Below, one piece after another: positions 53,373 to 62,294 of a DNA stretch of 64,000 bases. Position numbers and translations under genes: made by a program. The stretch is taken from positions 1 through 64,000 of the forward strand of contig NZ_JAHZSS010000003.1 of the NCBI RefSeq assembly GCF_019457915.1. The letters are read 5' to 3'. Under the pieces are notes generated by a model. The model was not told the origin of the DNA and searched no databases. It saw only the letters and a list, made by a program, of their open reading frames with translations. The stretch comes from Neiella holothuriorum (GTDB taxonomy: Bacteria; Pseudomonadota; Gammaproteobacteria; Enterobacterales; Neiellaceae). Each line of letters starts with the position of its first letter. Within the stretch, counting starts at the first letter, position 1.

Positions 53373-53389
53373 GGTTCTGAGCTGGCTAA

Positions 53390-53530
53390 TTAGTCGTCTG
53401 TACGTTCTGTTGTATAACGGAAGTAGCGGCCTTTGGTGCTTGGTGCAGAAACATGACTGCCATTTGCAGCTGACACCTGAGAAACTTTTTTACCGTTGAA
53501 ATAGCCTAAAAATTCGATAAAACCTGACAT
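53390..53530 (-). CDS. Small protein of 46 residues with strong ribosome site
   Basis: The frame from ATG 53530 to TAA 53390 encodes 46 residues, starting MSGFIEFLGYFNGKK and ending GRYFRYTTERTDD. A perfect AGGAG lies seven bases before the ATG, which makes translation likely. The product has no membrane segment, is basic in the middle and ends acidic. No family is recognised. Two CRP-like sites lie 85-130 bases upstream, so catabolite or related control is possible. It is isolated, between rmuC and yciI. Confidence 0.7.
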   Translation of the reverse strand: MSGFIEFLGYFNGKKVSQVSAANGSHVSAPSTKGRYFRYTTERTDD

Positions 53531-53615
53531 AGGTTAACTCCTAGCGTTTGATGATATTGGCAGTTGTTTTAGCCTGTTGAACAACTGCAATCGTCACCTT
53601 GTTTGTCTTTATAAG

Positions 53616-53661
53616 TGTGATCTTGATCACTAAAATATTGAAAAGTGTGACGCATGTCAAA
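53616..53661 (-). promoter_or_regulatory. Two CRP-like sites upstream of the 46-residue gene
   Basis: TGTGATCTTGATCACT (53616-53631) matches the CRP consensus TGTGA-N6-TCACA at 9/10. TGTGACGCATGTCAAA (53646-53661) matches at 9/10. Their centres are 30 bases apart. The first also resembles an FNR site (8/10), so the regulator is uncertain. Both lie 85-131 bases before ATG 53530. Confidence 0.5.
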
Positions 53662-53786
53662 TTATATTTTGGTTCCGAAATTAATCGCTGCCGCTAAGAG
53701 CATTACACATTTTGGCTAGCTAATTGATTTGTATTTGAATTTTTTGGGGAAACTAATCGCCGAGGGCAATGCCTCGGCAATTTGAT

Positions 53787-54086
53787 TTAAGGAAGGAACT
53801 TCTTAAAGGGTTTAACCACGACTTTGGCATAAACGCCGGCTTCAACATAAGGGTCGTCATCGGCCCAGCTTTGCGCTTGATCGAGGCTATCAAACTCAGC
53901 TACCACCAGTGAACCTGTGTAACCAGCATCGCCTGGATCTGTGCTGTCGATAGCAGGCAAGGCACCGGCTAAAACCAGTCGGCCTTCCTCTTGTAAAAGC
54001 TGCAAGCGTGCTTTGTGCATGGCACGTGCTTTTTGCCGCAAGGGTTGGCTATCTGCGACATCTTCTGAGCAAATCATGTAGTACAT
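53787..54086 (-). CDS. yciI: YciI family protein
   Basis: A 99-residue protein of the YCII fold, with the family core [20 protein letters not shown] and [17 protein letters not shown]. YciI-type proteins resemble muconolactone isomerase, and one member is a dehalogenase; no reaction is known for YciI itself. It starts four bases after the yciB stop on the same strand, so the two are cotranscribed, as yciB/yciI lie close in E. coli near trp. Confidence 0.92.
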   Translation of the reverse strand: MYYMICSEDVADSQPLRQKARAMHKARLQLLQEEGRLVLAGALPAIDSTDPGDAGYTGSLVVAEFDSLDQAQSWADDDPYVEAGVYAKVVVKPFKKFLP

Positions 54087-54089
54087 GCT

Positions 54090-54665
54090 TCAGTCCTTGC
54101 TTTGTTCAATCTGTTTTTCGGTTGGTTGTTCTAATGCATCTTTGGGTAGGTAGCGCCAAATATAGAAACCTTGCATAACGGCAAATACCAAGGTCATTAC
54201 CGTGAGGCCAAATACTTTGAAGTTAACCCAAGTTTCGAGCGGTAAGTTAAAGGCAACGTAGACATTGAGTCCAGCACAAAACATGAAAAATAGTGCCCAT
54301 GCGTAACCTAATTTGACGAAGACATGGTGCGGCAGTTCGAGTTCGCCGCCCAACATGGCTTTGATTAAAGGTTTGTTGAAGACCCATTGGCCAATCAATA
54401 AAGCACCCGCCATGGCGCCATAAATTGCAGTGACTTTCCATTTAATGAAGGCATCATTATGGAAGAATAACGTCATAGAGCCGAACACTGTCACCATCAC
54501 CAAGGTGATCCAATGGATCTTTTCAATTTTGTTCCAGATCCACTTGGCGGCAATTATCTGCACGACCGTGGCTGCGATCAACACGCCTGTCGCAGTATAA
54601 ATGTCGTACATCTTGTAGGCGATAAAGAATGCCAATAACGGCAAGAAGTCAAAGAGTTGCTTCAT
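54090..54665 (-). CDS. yciB: Inner membrane septation protein YciB (IspZ)
   Basis: A 191-residue protein with five membrane helices. MKQLFDFLPLLAFFIAYKMYD starts it (given in part), and NVYVAFNLPLETWVNFKVFGLT is the conserved section. YciB affects cell envelope integrity and septation. The ATG at 54665 is correct by family N-terminus. It leads a yciB-yciI pair near trp, as in enterobacteria. Confidence 0.95.
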   Translation of the reverse strand: MKQLFDFLPLLAFFIAYKMYDIYTATGVLIAATVVQIIAAKWIWNKIEKIHWITLVMVTVFGSMTLFFHNDAFIKWKVTAIYGAMAGALLIGQWVFNKPLIKAMLGGELELPHHVFVKLGYAWALFFMFCAGLNVYVAFNLPLETWVNFKVFGLTVMTLVFAVMQGFYIWRYLPKDALEQPTEKQIEQSKD

Positions 54666-54802
54666 TTACAGACCTGTAATTTACTAATTGTCGGCTGGCA
54701 GTGTACCTAGTTGAAACTGAACCGTCACCCACCAAAGCTATCAAAAAGTGCAGTATTATACCGCAGCATAATTAATCGAATAAGCTAATCTCGGGGAGTA
54801 AC

Positions 54803-55114
54803 GTGACTAGTATTTCAAACTGGATTTATGGTGAATTAGCTACAATATCAACGGCTTTGCTCGCTTGCTCTATCGTTGTTTTTGGTGCTGACATCAATCA
54901 AGTACTACGCAAGGCAATGCGCGGACAACATTTTGTTGTCCGTACATCGGTATTTATTTTGATCAACGCATTTGGCTTTGGTTTTGTCATTGTAAAAATG
55001 GCGCCATGGCTGGCTTCTCAGCTTGCTCAGTTATCGCTGTACTGGCTCATTGGTAGCTTGCTCGTTGCATTTTTTGCCATTGGCAGCTGGGCACAACGTA
55101 ATCGCCACGTCTAA
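54803..55114 (+). CDS. DUF3392 family membrane protein
   Basis: A 103-residue protein starting at GTG 54803, with GGGGAG seven bases upstream. It has three hydrophobic segments (about 14-30, 46-66, 78-94) and matches DUF3392 by the start SNWIYGELATISTALLACSIVVFG and the end GSWAQRN. Such small proteins are found in marine gammaproteobacteria; the function is unknown. The lipoprotein gene follows 46 bases later. Confidence 0.8.
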   Translation: MTSISNWIYGELATISTALLACSIVVFGADINQVLRKAMRGQHFVVRTSVFILINAFGFGFVIVKMAPWLASQLAQLSLYWLIGSLLVAFFAIGSWAQRNRHV

Positions 55115-55160
55115 CCCGTTATAAACCCACATTAAATAACAACAATTAGGACTCTATCAG

Positions 55161-56177
55161 ATGAAAGGAACCGCAATAATCACCGCCGCTTTCAGTGCGT
55201 TGCTCGTGCTGACTGCTTGCCAAACCACGACGGTGAATGAACCAACAGAGCCACATATCGTTATTCACAGCAAACAAGCGAATCAGCTGATAAACGAGAG
55301 CAGCGCCATTGAGGTACTTGGCGATGGTTACCATTGGTCAGAAGGGCCTGTATGGGTACCTAAGCTAAACGCACTACTGTTTTCCGATGTGCCTAATAAC
55401 ATCATTTATCAATGGCGCCCGGGCGTTGGCGTTACCGAATACTTGCGACCGTCTGGCTCTACTGGGATTCATCTTGATGCCAGCGGGCAAGGATCGAATG
55501 GTCTGATGCTAGATCTAAATGGCCAGCTTATTTTGTGCCAGCATGGTGACCGACGCGTTGCGCGAATGGCGGCCCCGCTCGACCAACCTGCAGCAGAATT
55601 TCAGACGTTAGCGTCGCTTTATCAGGGCAAACGTTTTAACAGCCCAAATGATCTGGCACAGAGTAAAGATGGAACCATCTGGTTTACCGATCCGCCATAC
55701 GGTTTACCAAAAGGCCAAACCGATACCGCTCATAAAGAGCTTGATTACCATGGTGTGTTTCGTCTTGATATGAATGGCGATGTGCGCTTGGTGCATCAAC
55801 ACTTAACGCGTCCGAATGGTGTTGCTTTATCGCCAGACGACAAGACCTTATACGTTGCCAATTCCGATGATAAATTCGCAGTGTGGAAAGCATGGGACAT
55901 TCAAACTGACGGCAATTTAGCCAACGAAAGGGTGTTATTTGATGCCACACCATTAACGGCAACAGGGCCGGGTAAACCAGACGGATTGAAAGTCCATCCG
56001 TCCGGTGTTTTGTTTGCCACGGGCCCTGGCGGCGTGTTGTTGATTAGTCCAACTGGAGAGCATTTAGCGACCATTCGCACCATTACGCCAAGTGCCAATG
56101 TGGCCTTTAATAGCGACTATTCAATACTATTTATTACCTCTGCAAATCGTCTGCTTAAAGTTGAATTATTGCCCTGA
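55161..56177 (+). CDS. SMP-30/gluconolactonase-type lipoprotein
   Basis: A 338-residue protein with a lipobox (LVLTAC, Gln next), so it is lipid-anchored at the envelope. The SMP-30 beta-propeller begins YHWSEGPVWVPKLNALLFSD and includes NRPN-like FNSPNDLAQSKDGTIWFTD, RPNGVALSPDDKTLYVANSD, and GKPDGLKVHPSG. It should hydrolyse a sugar lactone or related ester. Metal ligands Glu and Asn appear in the usual places. It overlaps the convergent binding-protein gene by 12 bases. Confidence 0.9.
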   Translation: MKGTAIITAAFSALLVLTACQTTTVNEPTEPHIVIHSKQANQLINESSAIEVLGDGYHWSEGPVWVPKLNALLFSDVPNNIIYQWRPGVGVTEYLRPSGSTGIHLDASGQGSNGLMLDLNGQLILCQHGDRRVARMAAPLDQPAAEFQTLASLYQGKRFNSPNDLAQSKDGTIWFTDPPYGLPKGQTDTAHKELDYHGVFRLDMNGDVRLVHQHLTRPNGVALSPDDKTLYVANSDDKFAVWKAWDIQTDGNLANERVLFDATPLTATGPGKPDGLKVHPSGVLFATGPGGVLLISPTGEHLATIRTITPSANVAFNSDYSILFITSANRLLKVELLP

Positions 56178-57128
56178 AGGAGCTTGAGCCTGACTTTCTT
56201 TGAGTAAGGCTTGGATTTCTGGCAAGTCAATATCATTGACCGTTATGTATGTTGATTCGGTTAAGGTGATGTCTGGCACATCGAAGCCCTTGTGCGCATC
56301 AGATGCTGACATCACCCCTCGGTAGCCCATCAAAAACGGTCTCTGTAAAAACAAGCTGTGCAGTTGCTCTGAGCGCAGTGCATCAACCAGCACTTTGTTG
56401 GCATCTACCCCAATATGAAGGATGGCGCTGGGGCTTGCTAAGTGTTGACGGGCAACCACGGTTGCCGTCGTGGTCGACTCATTTGGGGTGAACACACCAG
56501 CAATTTGCGGGTGCTTTCGCAATAGCTCATATACCTTAGTTTTTGTCGCTTCAGCCGAACTACCAATGTATTGGTCTAACACCAGGTTGAGCCCCATTTG
56601 TGCGGCACCATCAATAAATCCTTGTTCGCGATCTGTGGTAGAAACAACCGCTTTGTCCATTCGCAGCAGTGCAACCTGGCTGGCTTTGGGTAGCTCTTGG
56701 GCCATTGCAATAGCTGCACGCTCACCGGTGGCATAATTATCGGTGAGAATCGCGCTAACACGACCGCTTGTTTGGTCACTGGAAAGGTCTCGGTCGATAA
56801 ACACGCTGATGATGTTATGTTGCTGCAAGCGCGCGACATCGTGTGCGCGATCGATTGAATTGGGCGCCATGACAACAGCAAAGCAGCCTTTGGCGATGGC
56901 CTCATCAACCAACTGACGCTGACTGGCCACATTGGTTTCGCTGGTATCGCGGCTAGCATGCAACGTAATGTCCAGTTCACTAGCAGCCTTTTGGGCGCCA
57001 GCAACAACTTCTTGCCAGAATTTAGAACCGCCGCCGGCGGTGATTAAACTAATGCATTCATTAGCTTGAGATAATGTAGACCAGAACATGGCGAGGATGA
57101 GTGCGACACTGCGAGAGGAAAACGTCAT
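56166..57128 (-). CDS. Sugar-type periplasmic binding protein (LacI-like fold)
   Basis: A 320-residue exported protein (signal ending LSQANE) of the Peripla_BP_4 type. The fold is seen in FWQEVVAGAQKAASEL, QRQLVDEAIAKGCFAVVMAPN, ILTDNYATGERAAIAMAQEL and GVFTPNESTTTATVVA. No ABC partners are adjacent, so it is an orphan and the ligand is unknown. It may work together with the convergent SMP-30 lipoprotein, but this is only inferred from position. Confidence 0.87.
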   Translation of the reverse strand: MTFSSRSVALILAMFWSTLSQANECISLITAGGGSKFWQEVVAGAQKAASELDITLHASRDTSETNVASQRQLVDEAIAKGCFAVVMAPNSIDRAHDVARLQQHNIISVFIDRDLSSDQTSGRVSAILTDNYATGERAAIAMAQELPKASQVALLRMDKAVVSTTDREQGFIDGAAQMGLNLVLDQYIGSSAEATKTKVYELLRKHPQIAGVFTPNESTTTATVVARQHLASPSAILHIGVDANKVLVDALRSEQLHSLFLQRPFLMGYRGVMSASDAHKGFDVPDITLTESTYITVNDIDLPEIQALLKESQAQAPSGQ

Positions 57129-57171
57129 TAACTACCTAAAGTGTAACGAATAATTCAACTGAGATTAGTCG

Positions 57172-57202
57172 AAAAAAAAGCCTCCGTGTTTAGGAGGCTT
57201 TT
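57172..57202 (-). terminator. Terminator of the trp operon
   Basis: AAAAGCCTCC (57176-57185) and GGAGGCTTTT (57193-57202) form a ten-pair stem. On the minus strand eight T follow, 26 bases after the trpA stop. Confidence 0.88.
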
Positions 57203-57227
57203 AAATGGTTGATCCAGTGCAAATTAA

Positions 57228-58049
57228 TTACAGTTGGGTTCCGGCTTTCATTTGCTGAATGTAGTTGGCCATTTCACTAACCAGCTGTTTCGGATCGGCA
57301 AGATTGTTTTCAATCACTTTGACGACCGCCGAGCCTGCAATGGCGCCAGCTGCGCCCGACTGAATAGCCTCTTGCACTTGCTCTGGCCGGGATATGCCAA
57401 ACCCTAATAAGGGTTTTGGTGCATCAAATTGGGCCAGCCTTGCCAACAGCTCGCTGACCGGCATACCAGCTTCGGTTTCAGCACCGGTGACGCCTGCACG
57501 GCTGAGCAAATAGGTATAACCGCTGCCTAGTTCGCCTAATTTTGCCAAGCTGGCATCATCGGCATTGGGGGGGGCGATGAAAATAGGGTGAACGCCATGT
57601 GCTTTAGCGGCTGTTGCAAACGGCTCGCTCATTTCAATCGGCACGTCGGCAACAAGAACGGAGTCAACACCGGCTTTGGCACAGTCAGCATAAAAAGATT
57701 CAATGCCATTGGCGAACACCAAGTTGGCATACATCAGCAAGCCAATTGGTAGATCAGGAAACTCCGCACGAATTTTGCCAATGAGATCAAAACAGAGGCG
57801 TGGTGTTGTGCCACTGTCCAACGCTCGGATGGTTGCCGCTTGAATCGTCGGGCCATCCGCAAGGGGATCAGAAAACGGAATACCAAGCTCTAGCGCATCG
57901 GCACCCGATGTCACCAGAGTTCGTATAATTTCCAAACTCAATTCGGGATTCGGATCACCAATGGTCACAAACGGTACAAAGGCGCCTTGTTGCTTGGCGG
58001 CCAAAGCATCGAACATCAAGTCGTAACGGCTACTAGCGACGGTGCTCAT
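57228..58049 (-). CDS. trpA: Tryptophan synthase alpha subunit
   Basis: TrpA splits indole-glycerol phosphate to indole and glyceraldehyde-3-phosphate. The 273 residues show the TIM barrel with the catalytic Glu in [19 protein letters not shown], Asp in [14 protein letters not shown], and the [10 protein letters not shown] end. Its ATG overlaps the trpB stop by four bases (ATGA). It is the last gene of the operon and passes indole directly to TrpB. Confidence 0.98.
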   Translation of the reverse strand: MSTVASSRYDLMFDALAAKQQGAFVPFVTIGDPNPELSLEIIRTLVTSGADALELGIPFSDPLADGPTIQAATIRALDSGTTPRLCFDLIGKIRAEFPDLPIGLLMYANLVFANGIESFYADCAKAGVDSVLVADVPIEMSEPFATAAKAHGVHPIFIAPPNADDASLAKLGELGSGYTYLLSRAGVTGAETEAGMPVSELLARLAQFDAPKPLLGFGISRPEQVQEAIQSGAAGAIAGSAVVKVIENNLADPKQLVSEMANYIQQMKAGTQL

Positions 58050-59242
58050 GACATAACTCCTTTGTTCTTTAAGATCTCATGGACAGTGAAGATATCTTTA
58101 TCACCGCGCCCCGATAGGTTGACCACTAACAGTTGATGTTTTTCTGGGGATTGGCGGGCCATGCGTAATGCCATTGCCAAGGCATGGGACGATTCCAGTG
58201 CCGGAATAATGCCTTCATGGCGAGCAAGCTCCTGAAACGCATCCAACGCCTCATCATCGGTGACCGAATCGTATTCAGCACGACCGATGGAGTGAAGGTA
58301 CGCATGTTGCGGACCAACTGATGGAAAATCTAGCCCGGCAGATACCGAATAAGATTCCTGTACTTGGCCGTCATCGTCTTGCATGAGAGGGGCTCTCATG
58401 CCAAAGAAAATACCGTCTTTGGCGTGTTTGAGCGGGGCACCATGCTCGCCACTTTCAATACCGTGGCCGGCAGGCTCGACACCAATCAAGCGAACATCTT
58501 TCTCATCAATAAAATCAGCAAACATACCTATCGCATTCGAGCCGCCGCCGACACAGGCGATCAGCGCATCCGGTAAGCGACCTTCGGCCTGTTGAATTTG
58601 GACTTTGGTTTCTTCGCCAATCATGCGTTGGAATTCGCGTACGATGGTTGGGAATGGGTGCGGACCAGCCGCAGTGCCCAGCAGGTAGTGTGCTTTTTCA
58701 TAACTCGCAGACCAATCCCGCAAGGCTTCGTTACAGGCGTCTTTGAGGGTGGATGATCCCGAATGTACCGGGATCACCTCGGCGCCCATCAACTTCATTC
58801 GAAACACATTTGGGCTTTGACGTTCAACGTCCTTGGCGCCCATGTAAACTTTGCATTTCATGTCCATCAATGCGCAGGCGAGGGCCGTTGCAACACCGTG
58901 TTGGCCAGCCCCTGTTTCCGCGATGATTTCATTCTTGCCCATGCGTTTGGCGAGTAAAACCTGGCCTAACACCTGATTCGTTTTATGGGCACCGCCGTGC
59001 AGCAAGTCTTCGCGTTTGAGATAAAGCGTAGTGTTAGTGCCTTTGGTCAAGTTACGGCAACGTGTCAGCGCCGTAGGGCGGCCGGCATATTCCTTCAACA
59101 GGCTACTGAACTCGGCCTGAAACTCAGGATCGTTTTGTGCATCAACAAAGGCTTTTTCTAACTGCTTAAGGGCAGGCATCAAAATTTGCGGTACATACAT
59201 ACCGCCGTAAGGGCCAAAAAATGGGTCAAGTAAGGTTGTCAT
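58046..59242 (-). CDS. trpB: Tryptophan synthase beta subunit
   Basis: TrpB joins indole and serine to tryptophan with pyridoxal phosphate. The 398 residues start [20 protein letters not shown] at ATG 59242. The PLP lysine is in [15 protein letters not shown], and the glycine-rich site [12 protein letters not shown] follows. The frame upstream of ATG 59242 belongs to the trpCF 3' end in another reading frame. It lies 10 bases after the trpCF stop. Confidence 0.98.
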   Translation of the reverse strand: MTTLLDPFFGPYGGMYVPQILMPALKQLEKAFVDAQNDPEFQAEFSSLLKEYAGRPTALTRCRNLTKGTNTTLYLKREDLLHGGAHKTNQVLGQVLLAKRMGKNEIIAETGAGQHGVATALACALMDMKCKVYMGAKDVERQSPNVFRMKLMGAEVIPVHSGSSTLKDACNEALRDWSASYEKAHYLLGTAAGPHPFPTIVREFQRMIGEETKVQIQQAEGRLPDALIACVGGGSNAIGMFADFIDEKDVRLIGVEPAGHGIESGEHGAPLKHAKDGIFFGMRAPLMQDDDGQVQESYSVSAGLDFPSVGPQHAYLHSIGRAEYDSVTDDEALDAFQELARHEGIIPALESSHALAMALRMARQSPEKHQLLVVNLSGRGDKDIFTVHEILKNKGVMS

Positions 59243-59252
59243 GGAGCAATCC

Positions 59253-60635
59253 TTAATAATGTCGCAGCGCGCTAAAAACGCTGTCAATTTTGTTGTGATC
59301 TTTGATGCCGGGAGCTGATTCAACACCAGAGTTGAAGTCCAGCCCGGCGCAATTGAGTGCCGCCGCTTGAGCTGCATTTTGCGGATTGAGGCCGCCAGCA
59401 ATCATGATATTGCTGACATCGACATCTGCTAATAACTGCCAGTCGAATGTGGTGCCGGTGCCCCCGCTTTGCGAGCCAATACGGCTGTCGAGCAAGTGAC
59501 GATCAACCGACCATTGGTCAAATTCAGGCAAGCAGTCAGTCACACCGTGGGCTTTCCAGATGGCAATGCCATCCGTTAATAGCTGGCGTAGTTCGTTGAT
59601 GTGAGCGGGTTGCTCACCGCCGTGCAATTGAACCGCGCTCAGTTTCAACTCGTTGGCAATGGCGGCCACTTGCGCAGGCGTATGATTCACAAACACGCCA
59701 ACGTATTGCAGTGGCGCACCGGCCATCACGTGACGTGCTTGTTGGGTGTTAATGCAGCGCGGTGACTTTTCAGCAAAAATAAGGCCACCATAAACGGCGC
59801 CCGCCTTGAAGGCTGCTGCAGCGTCTTCGGTTCGCGTTAGGCCGCAAACCTTGTGCTCGCCTAACACTAATTTACTAGCGGCACGGCTGACGTTGGGTTG
59901 CGACATCAGCGAACTGCCAACCAAAAATGCGTGTGCGGTTTGATGTAAATCGCGGACTTGTTGATGTGTGTAGATACCGCTCTCGGACACGATGATTCGG
60001 TCAGCTGGGATCTGTTTCCCTAGCTCAACGGTGCGTTCTAAATCAATGCTTAAGTCCCTCAAATCTCGGTTATTGATGCCGATAACTTTGGCATCAAGTG
60101 CAATGGCTCGCTCTAACTCGTCTTGTGTTGAAACTTCAGTCAGTACGCCCATACCAAGTTGGTGAGCCAAATCAGCCAGCGGTTTGTATTCGTCATCGGT
60201 CAACACTGACAGCATGAGCAAGGTTGCATCAGCACCATGTAAGCGCCCTAAGTAAATCTGGTAAGAATCGATAATGAAATCTTTCAAGATCACCGGTTGA
60301 CTAACTTGATCGCGAACTTGCTTCAGGTATGCCATACAGCCCTGAAAGTATTTGCTGTCGGTTAAACAGGAAATGGCAGAGGCCCACGGCAAGTAAGCCT
60401 GAGCTATTTCATCCAAATCGAATGGCTCGCGGATCAAGCCTTTTGACGGCGAAGCCTTTTTGCACTCTAAAATGAACGCAGGACTGATAGCGCGCAAAGC
60501 GCTGTAAAAATCGCGATCAGATTCGGTGACATCGTTGATAAAGCTAGCTAGTGGGCGCGACTGCTTTAACTCAATCAAGGTCTGTTGCTTGTCGGCAACA
60601 ATCTTTCCCAGAATGGTGTCATCTAACATGCTCAT
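59253..60635 (-). CDS. trpC: Bifunctional IGP synthase / PRA isomerase TrpCF
   Basis: One 460-residue chain carries both steps. The N-terminal TrpC domain (about 1-255) has [18 protein letters not shown] and [14 protein letters not shown]. The C-terminal TrpF domain (about 256-460) begins [13 protein letters not shown] and has AVQLHGGEQ and [10 protein letters not shown]. Fusion in this order is usual in gammaproteobacteria. Its ATG overlaps the trpD stop by four bases. Confidence 0.97.
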   Translation of the reverse strand: MSMLDDTILGKIVADKQQTLIELKQSRPLASFINDVTESDRDFYSALRAISPAFILECKKASPSKGLIREPFDLDEIAQAYLPWASAISCLTDSKYFQGCMAYLKQVRDQVSQPVILKDFIIDSYQIYLGRLHGADATLLMLSVLTDDEYKPLADLAHQLGMGVLTEVSTQDELERAIALDAKVIGINNRDLRDLSIDLERTVELGKQIPADRIIVSESGIYTHQQVRDLHQTAHAFLVGSSLMSQPNVSRAASKLVLGEHKVCGLTRTEDAAAAFKAGAVYGGLIFAEKSPRCINTQQARHVMAGAPLQYVGVFVNHTPAQVAAIANELKLSAVQLHGGEQPAHINELRQLLTDGIAIWKAHGVTDCLPEFDQWSVDRHLLDSRIGSQSGGTGTTFDWQLLADVDVSNIMIAGGLNPQNAAQAAALNCAGLDFNSGVESAPGIKDHNKIDSVFSALRHY

Positions 60636-61660
60636 GATTCCACCCGACTTGCGCTGGCCAGTGCGGTTAACGTTGCCAACGATTGCCCTGAGTTAATGAC
60701 CGCCATGGCTTGTTCGGCGCCTCGCCGTAGGTTTTCAGCTTGGCCTGCCAAGTACAGCACCGCACCAACATTGGCTGCAATGGCAGCATGCTGGGCAGGT
60801 TCTCCTTGACCGGCAAGAATTGCCGTGGTGATTTCGGCATTCTCAGTTGGCGTGCCGCCAACCAGTTCTTCAACCGAATATTCTGGCAAACCAAAATCCG
60901 CAGGGGTGATGGTTTTTTCGGTGATGTTGCCGTGGTCGACTTCTGCCACCAAGGTTGGGCCGTGCAGGGCAATTTCATCTAAACCTGAGCCGTGAACGAC
61001 CATGGCGCGATTTACACCAAGCTTCACTAACGCCTGGGCGATGGGCTGTACGAGTTCTGGCGCATAAACGCCCAATAACATGACATCGGGGCGAGCTGGG
61101 TTAATCAATGGCCCTAAAACATTAAATATGGTGCGCGACTTTAGTGCGCCACGGACGGGCATCGCATGGCGAATGCCAGAGTGATATTCGGGCGCGAAGA
61201 TGAAACAAGCACCGCTTTTCTCAAGTGCTTTGGCAGCAATCTCGGGCGACATTTGAATATTCACCCCAAGGGTTTTGAGCAAATCGGCTGAGCCTGATTT
61301 ACTACTTACGCTGCGATTACCGTGCTTACAAACTGTTAAGCCTGCCGCCGCTGCGACCAATACGCTGGTAGTTGAAATATTAATGGTATTAAGGCCATCA
61401 CCACCGGTACCAACAATGTCGACGACTTGGCCTTCCGGACGCGGAAATGTCTTGGCCGCTTGTCTAAGTGCTTGCGCAGCACCAGCAATTTCATCGGCGG
61501 TTTCGCCTTTGATTTTTAGAGCGGTGAGCAGGCCAGCCATTAATGCTGGGTCAACATCGCCCTGTACAATGGCGGCAAATATAGTCGCCGTTTGTTCTGC
61601 GCTTAAATCTTTACCTGCGCACAGCAATTCGTAGCTCGATAAGATTGAGGATTGAGTCAT
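60632..61660 (-). CDS. trpD: Anthranilate phosphoribosyltransferase
   Basis: TrpD transfers a phosphoribosyl group to anthranilate. The 342 residues start MTQSSILSSYELLCAGKD at ATG 61660, with AAGGA eight bases upstream. The signature VDIVGTGGDGLNTINIST and KHGNRSVSSKSGSADLL are present. The gene is separate from trpG (not fused as in E. coli), which ends 10 bases before this start. Confidence 0.97.
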   Translation of the reverse strand: MTQSSILSSYELLCAGKDLSAEQTATIFAAIVQGDVDPALMAGLLTALKIKGETADEIAGAAQALRQAAKTFPRPEGQVVDIVGTGGDGLNTINISTTSVLVAAAAGLTVCKHGNRSVSSKSGSADLLKTLGVNIQMSPEIAAKALEKSGACFIFAPEYHSGIRHAMPVRGALKSRTIFNVLGPLINPARPDVMLLGVYAPELVQPIAQALVKLGVNRAMVVHGSGLDEIALHGPTLVAEVDHGNITEKTITPADFGLPEYSVEELVGGTPTENAEITTAILAGQGEPAQHAAIAANVGAVLYLAGQAENLRRGAEQAMAVINSGQSLATLTALASASRVES

Positions 61661-61670
61661 TTGGGTATCC

Positions 61671-62294
61671 TTATTCAGCAACCTGTGGCGCGCTGGCAGA
61701 TGCGGTTTTCGCCAGAGCCCAGGCTAAGCTTTGGTTAAGCAACTTGGCGCCGTCGGTGGTGAGGACCGATTCAGGATGAAACTGCATGCCGAGCACGCGA
61801 TCGTCTAAATTCATCACTGCCATTGGAATGGCGTCGTAGTGCGCGACGACTTCCAAACCGCCGGCAACTTCGGTACCCATCAGCGAGTGATAACGCGCGA
61901 CCGGTAACGGCTGTTGTAAACCACAAAACATGTGTTCACCGCAATGGTCGATTAACGACGATTTGCCATGAACAATATCGCCAGCAGAGCCAACTTTGCC
62001 GCCGTATTGTTCGATCAACGCTTGATGACCTAAACAGATACCAATAATTGGCACGTTCCCGCGGGCGAGGGCAATCAAATCAATCATGCAGCCAGCTTGA
62101 TGTGGTGCACCTGGGCCGGGGGATAGTACGAGCACCGCCTGATCGGGGCAGGCTTTAATGGCGGCCATAACTTTGTCTGCGGCTAAGTTATTGCGATAAA
62201 CCGTAACCGGATAGCCTTCTGAGCGAAATTGATCGACCAGATTGTAGGTAAACGAGTCAAAGTTATCGAGTAAGAAAATATGGGCCTTGCTCAT
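61671..62294 (-). CDS. trpG: Anthranilate synthase glutamine amidotransferase TrpG
   Basis: TrpG releases ammonia from glutamine for TrpE. The 207 residues have the class I amidotransferase triad in GICLGHQALIEQYGG (Cys) and MQFHPESVLT (His, Glu). It begins MSKAHIFLLDNFDSFTYNLV. Its start overlaps the trpE stop by four bases. A stand-alone trpG fits Vibrio and Alteromonadales rather than E. coli. Confidence 0.97.
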   Translation of the reverse strand: MSKAHIFLLDNFDSFTYNLVDQFRSEGYPVTVYRNNLAADKVMAAIKACPDQAVLVLSPGPGAPHQAGCMIDLIALARGNVPIIGICLGHQALIEQYGGKVGSAGDIVHGKSSLIDHCGEHMFCGLQQPLPVARYHSLMGTEVAGGLEVVAHYDAIPMAVMNLDDRVLGMQFHPESVLTTDGAKLLNQSLAWALAKTASASAPQVAE

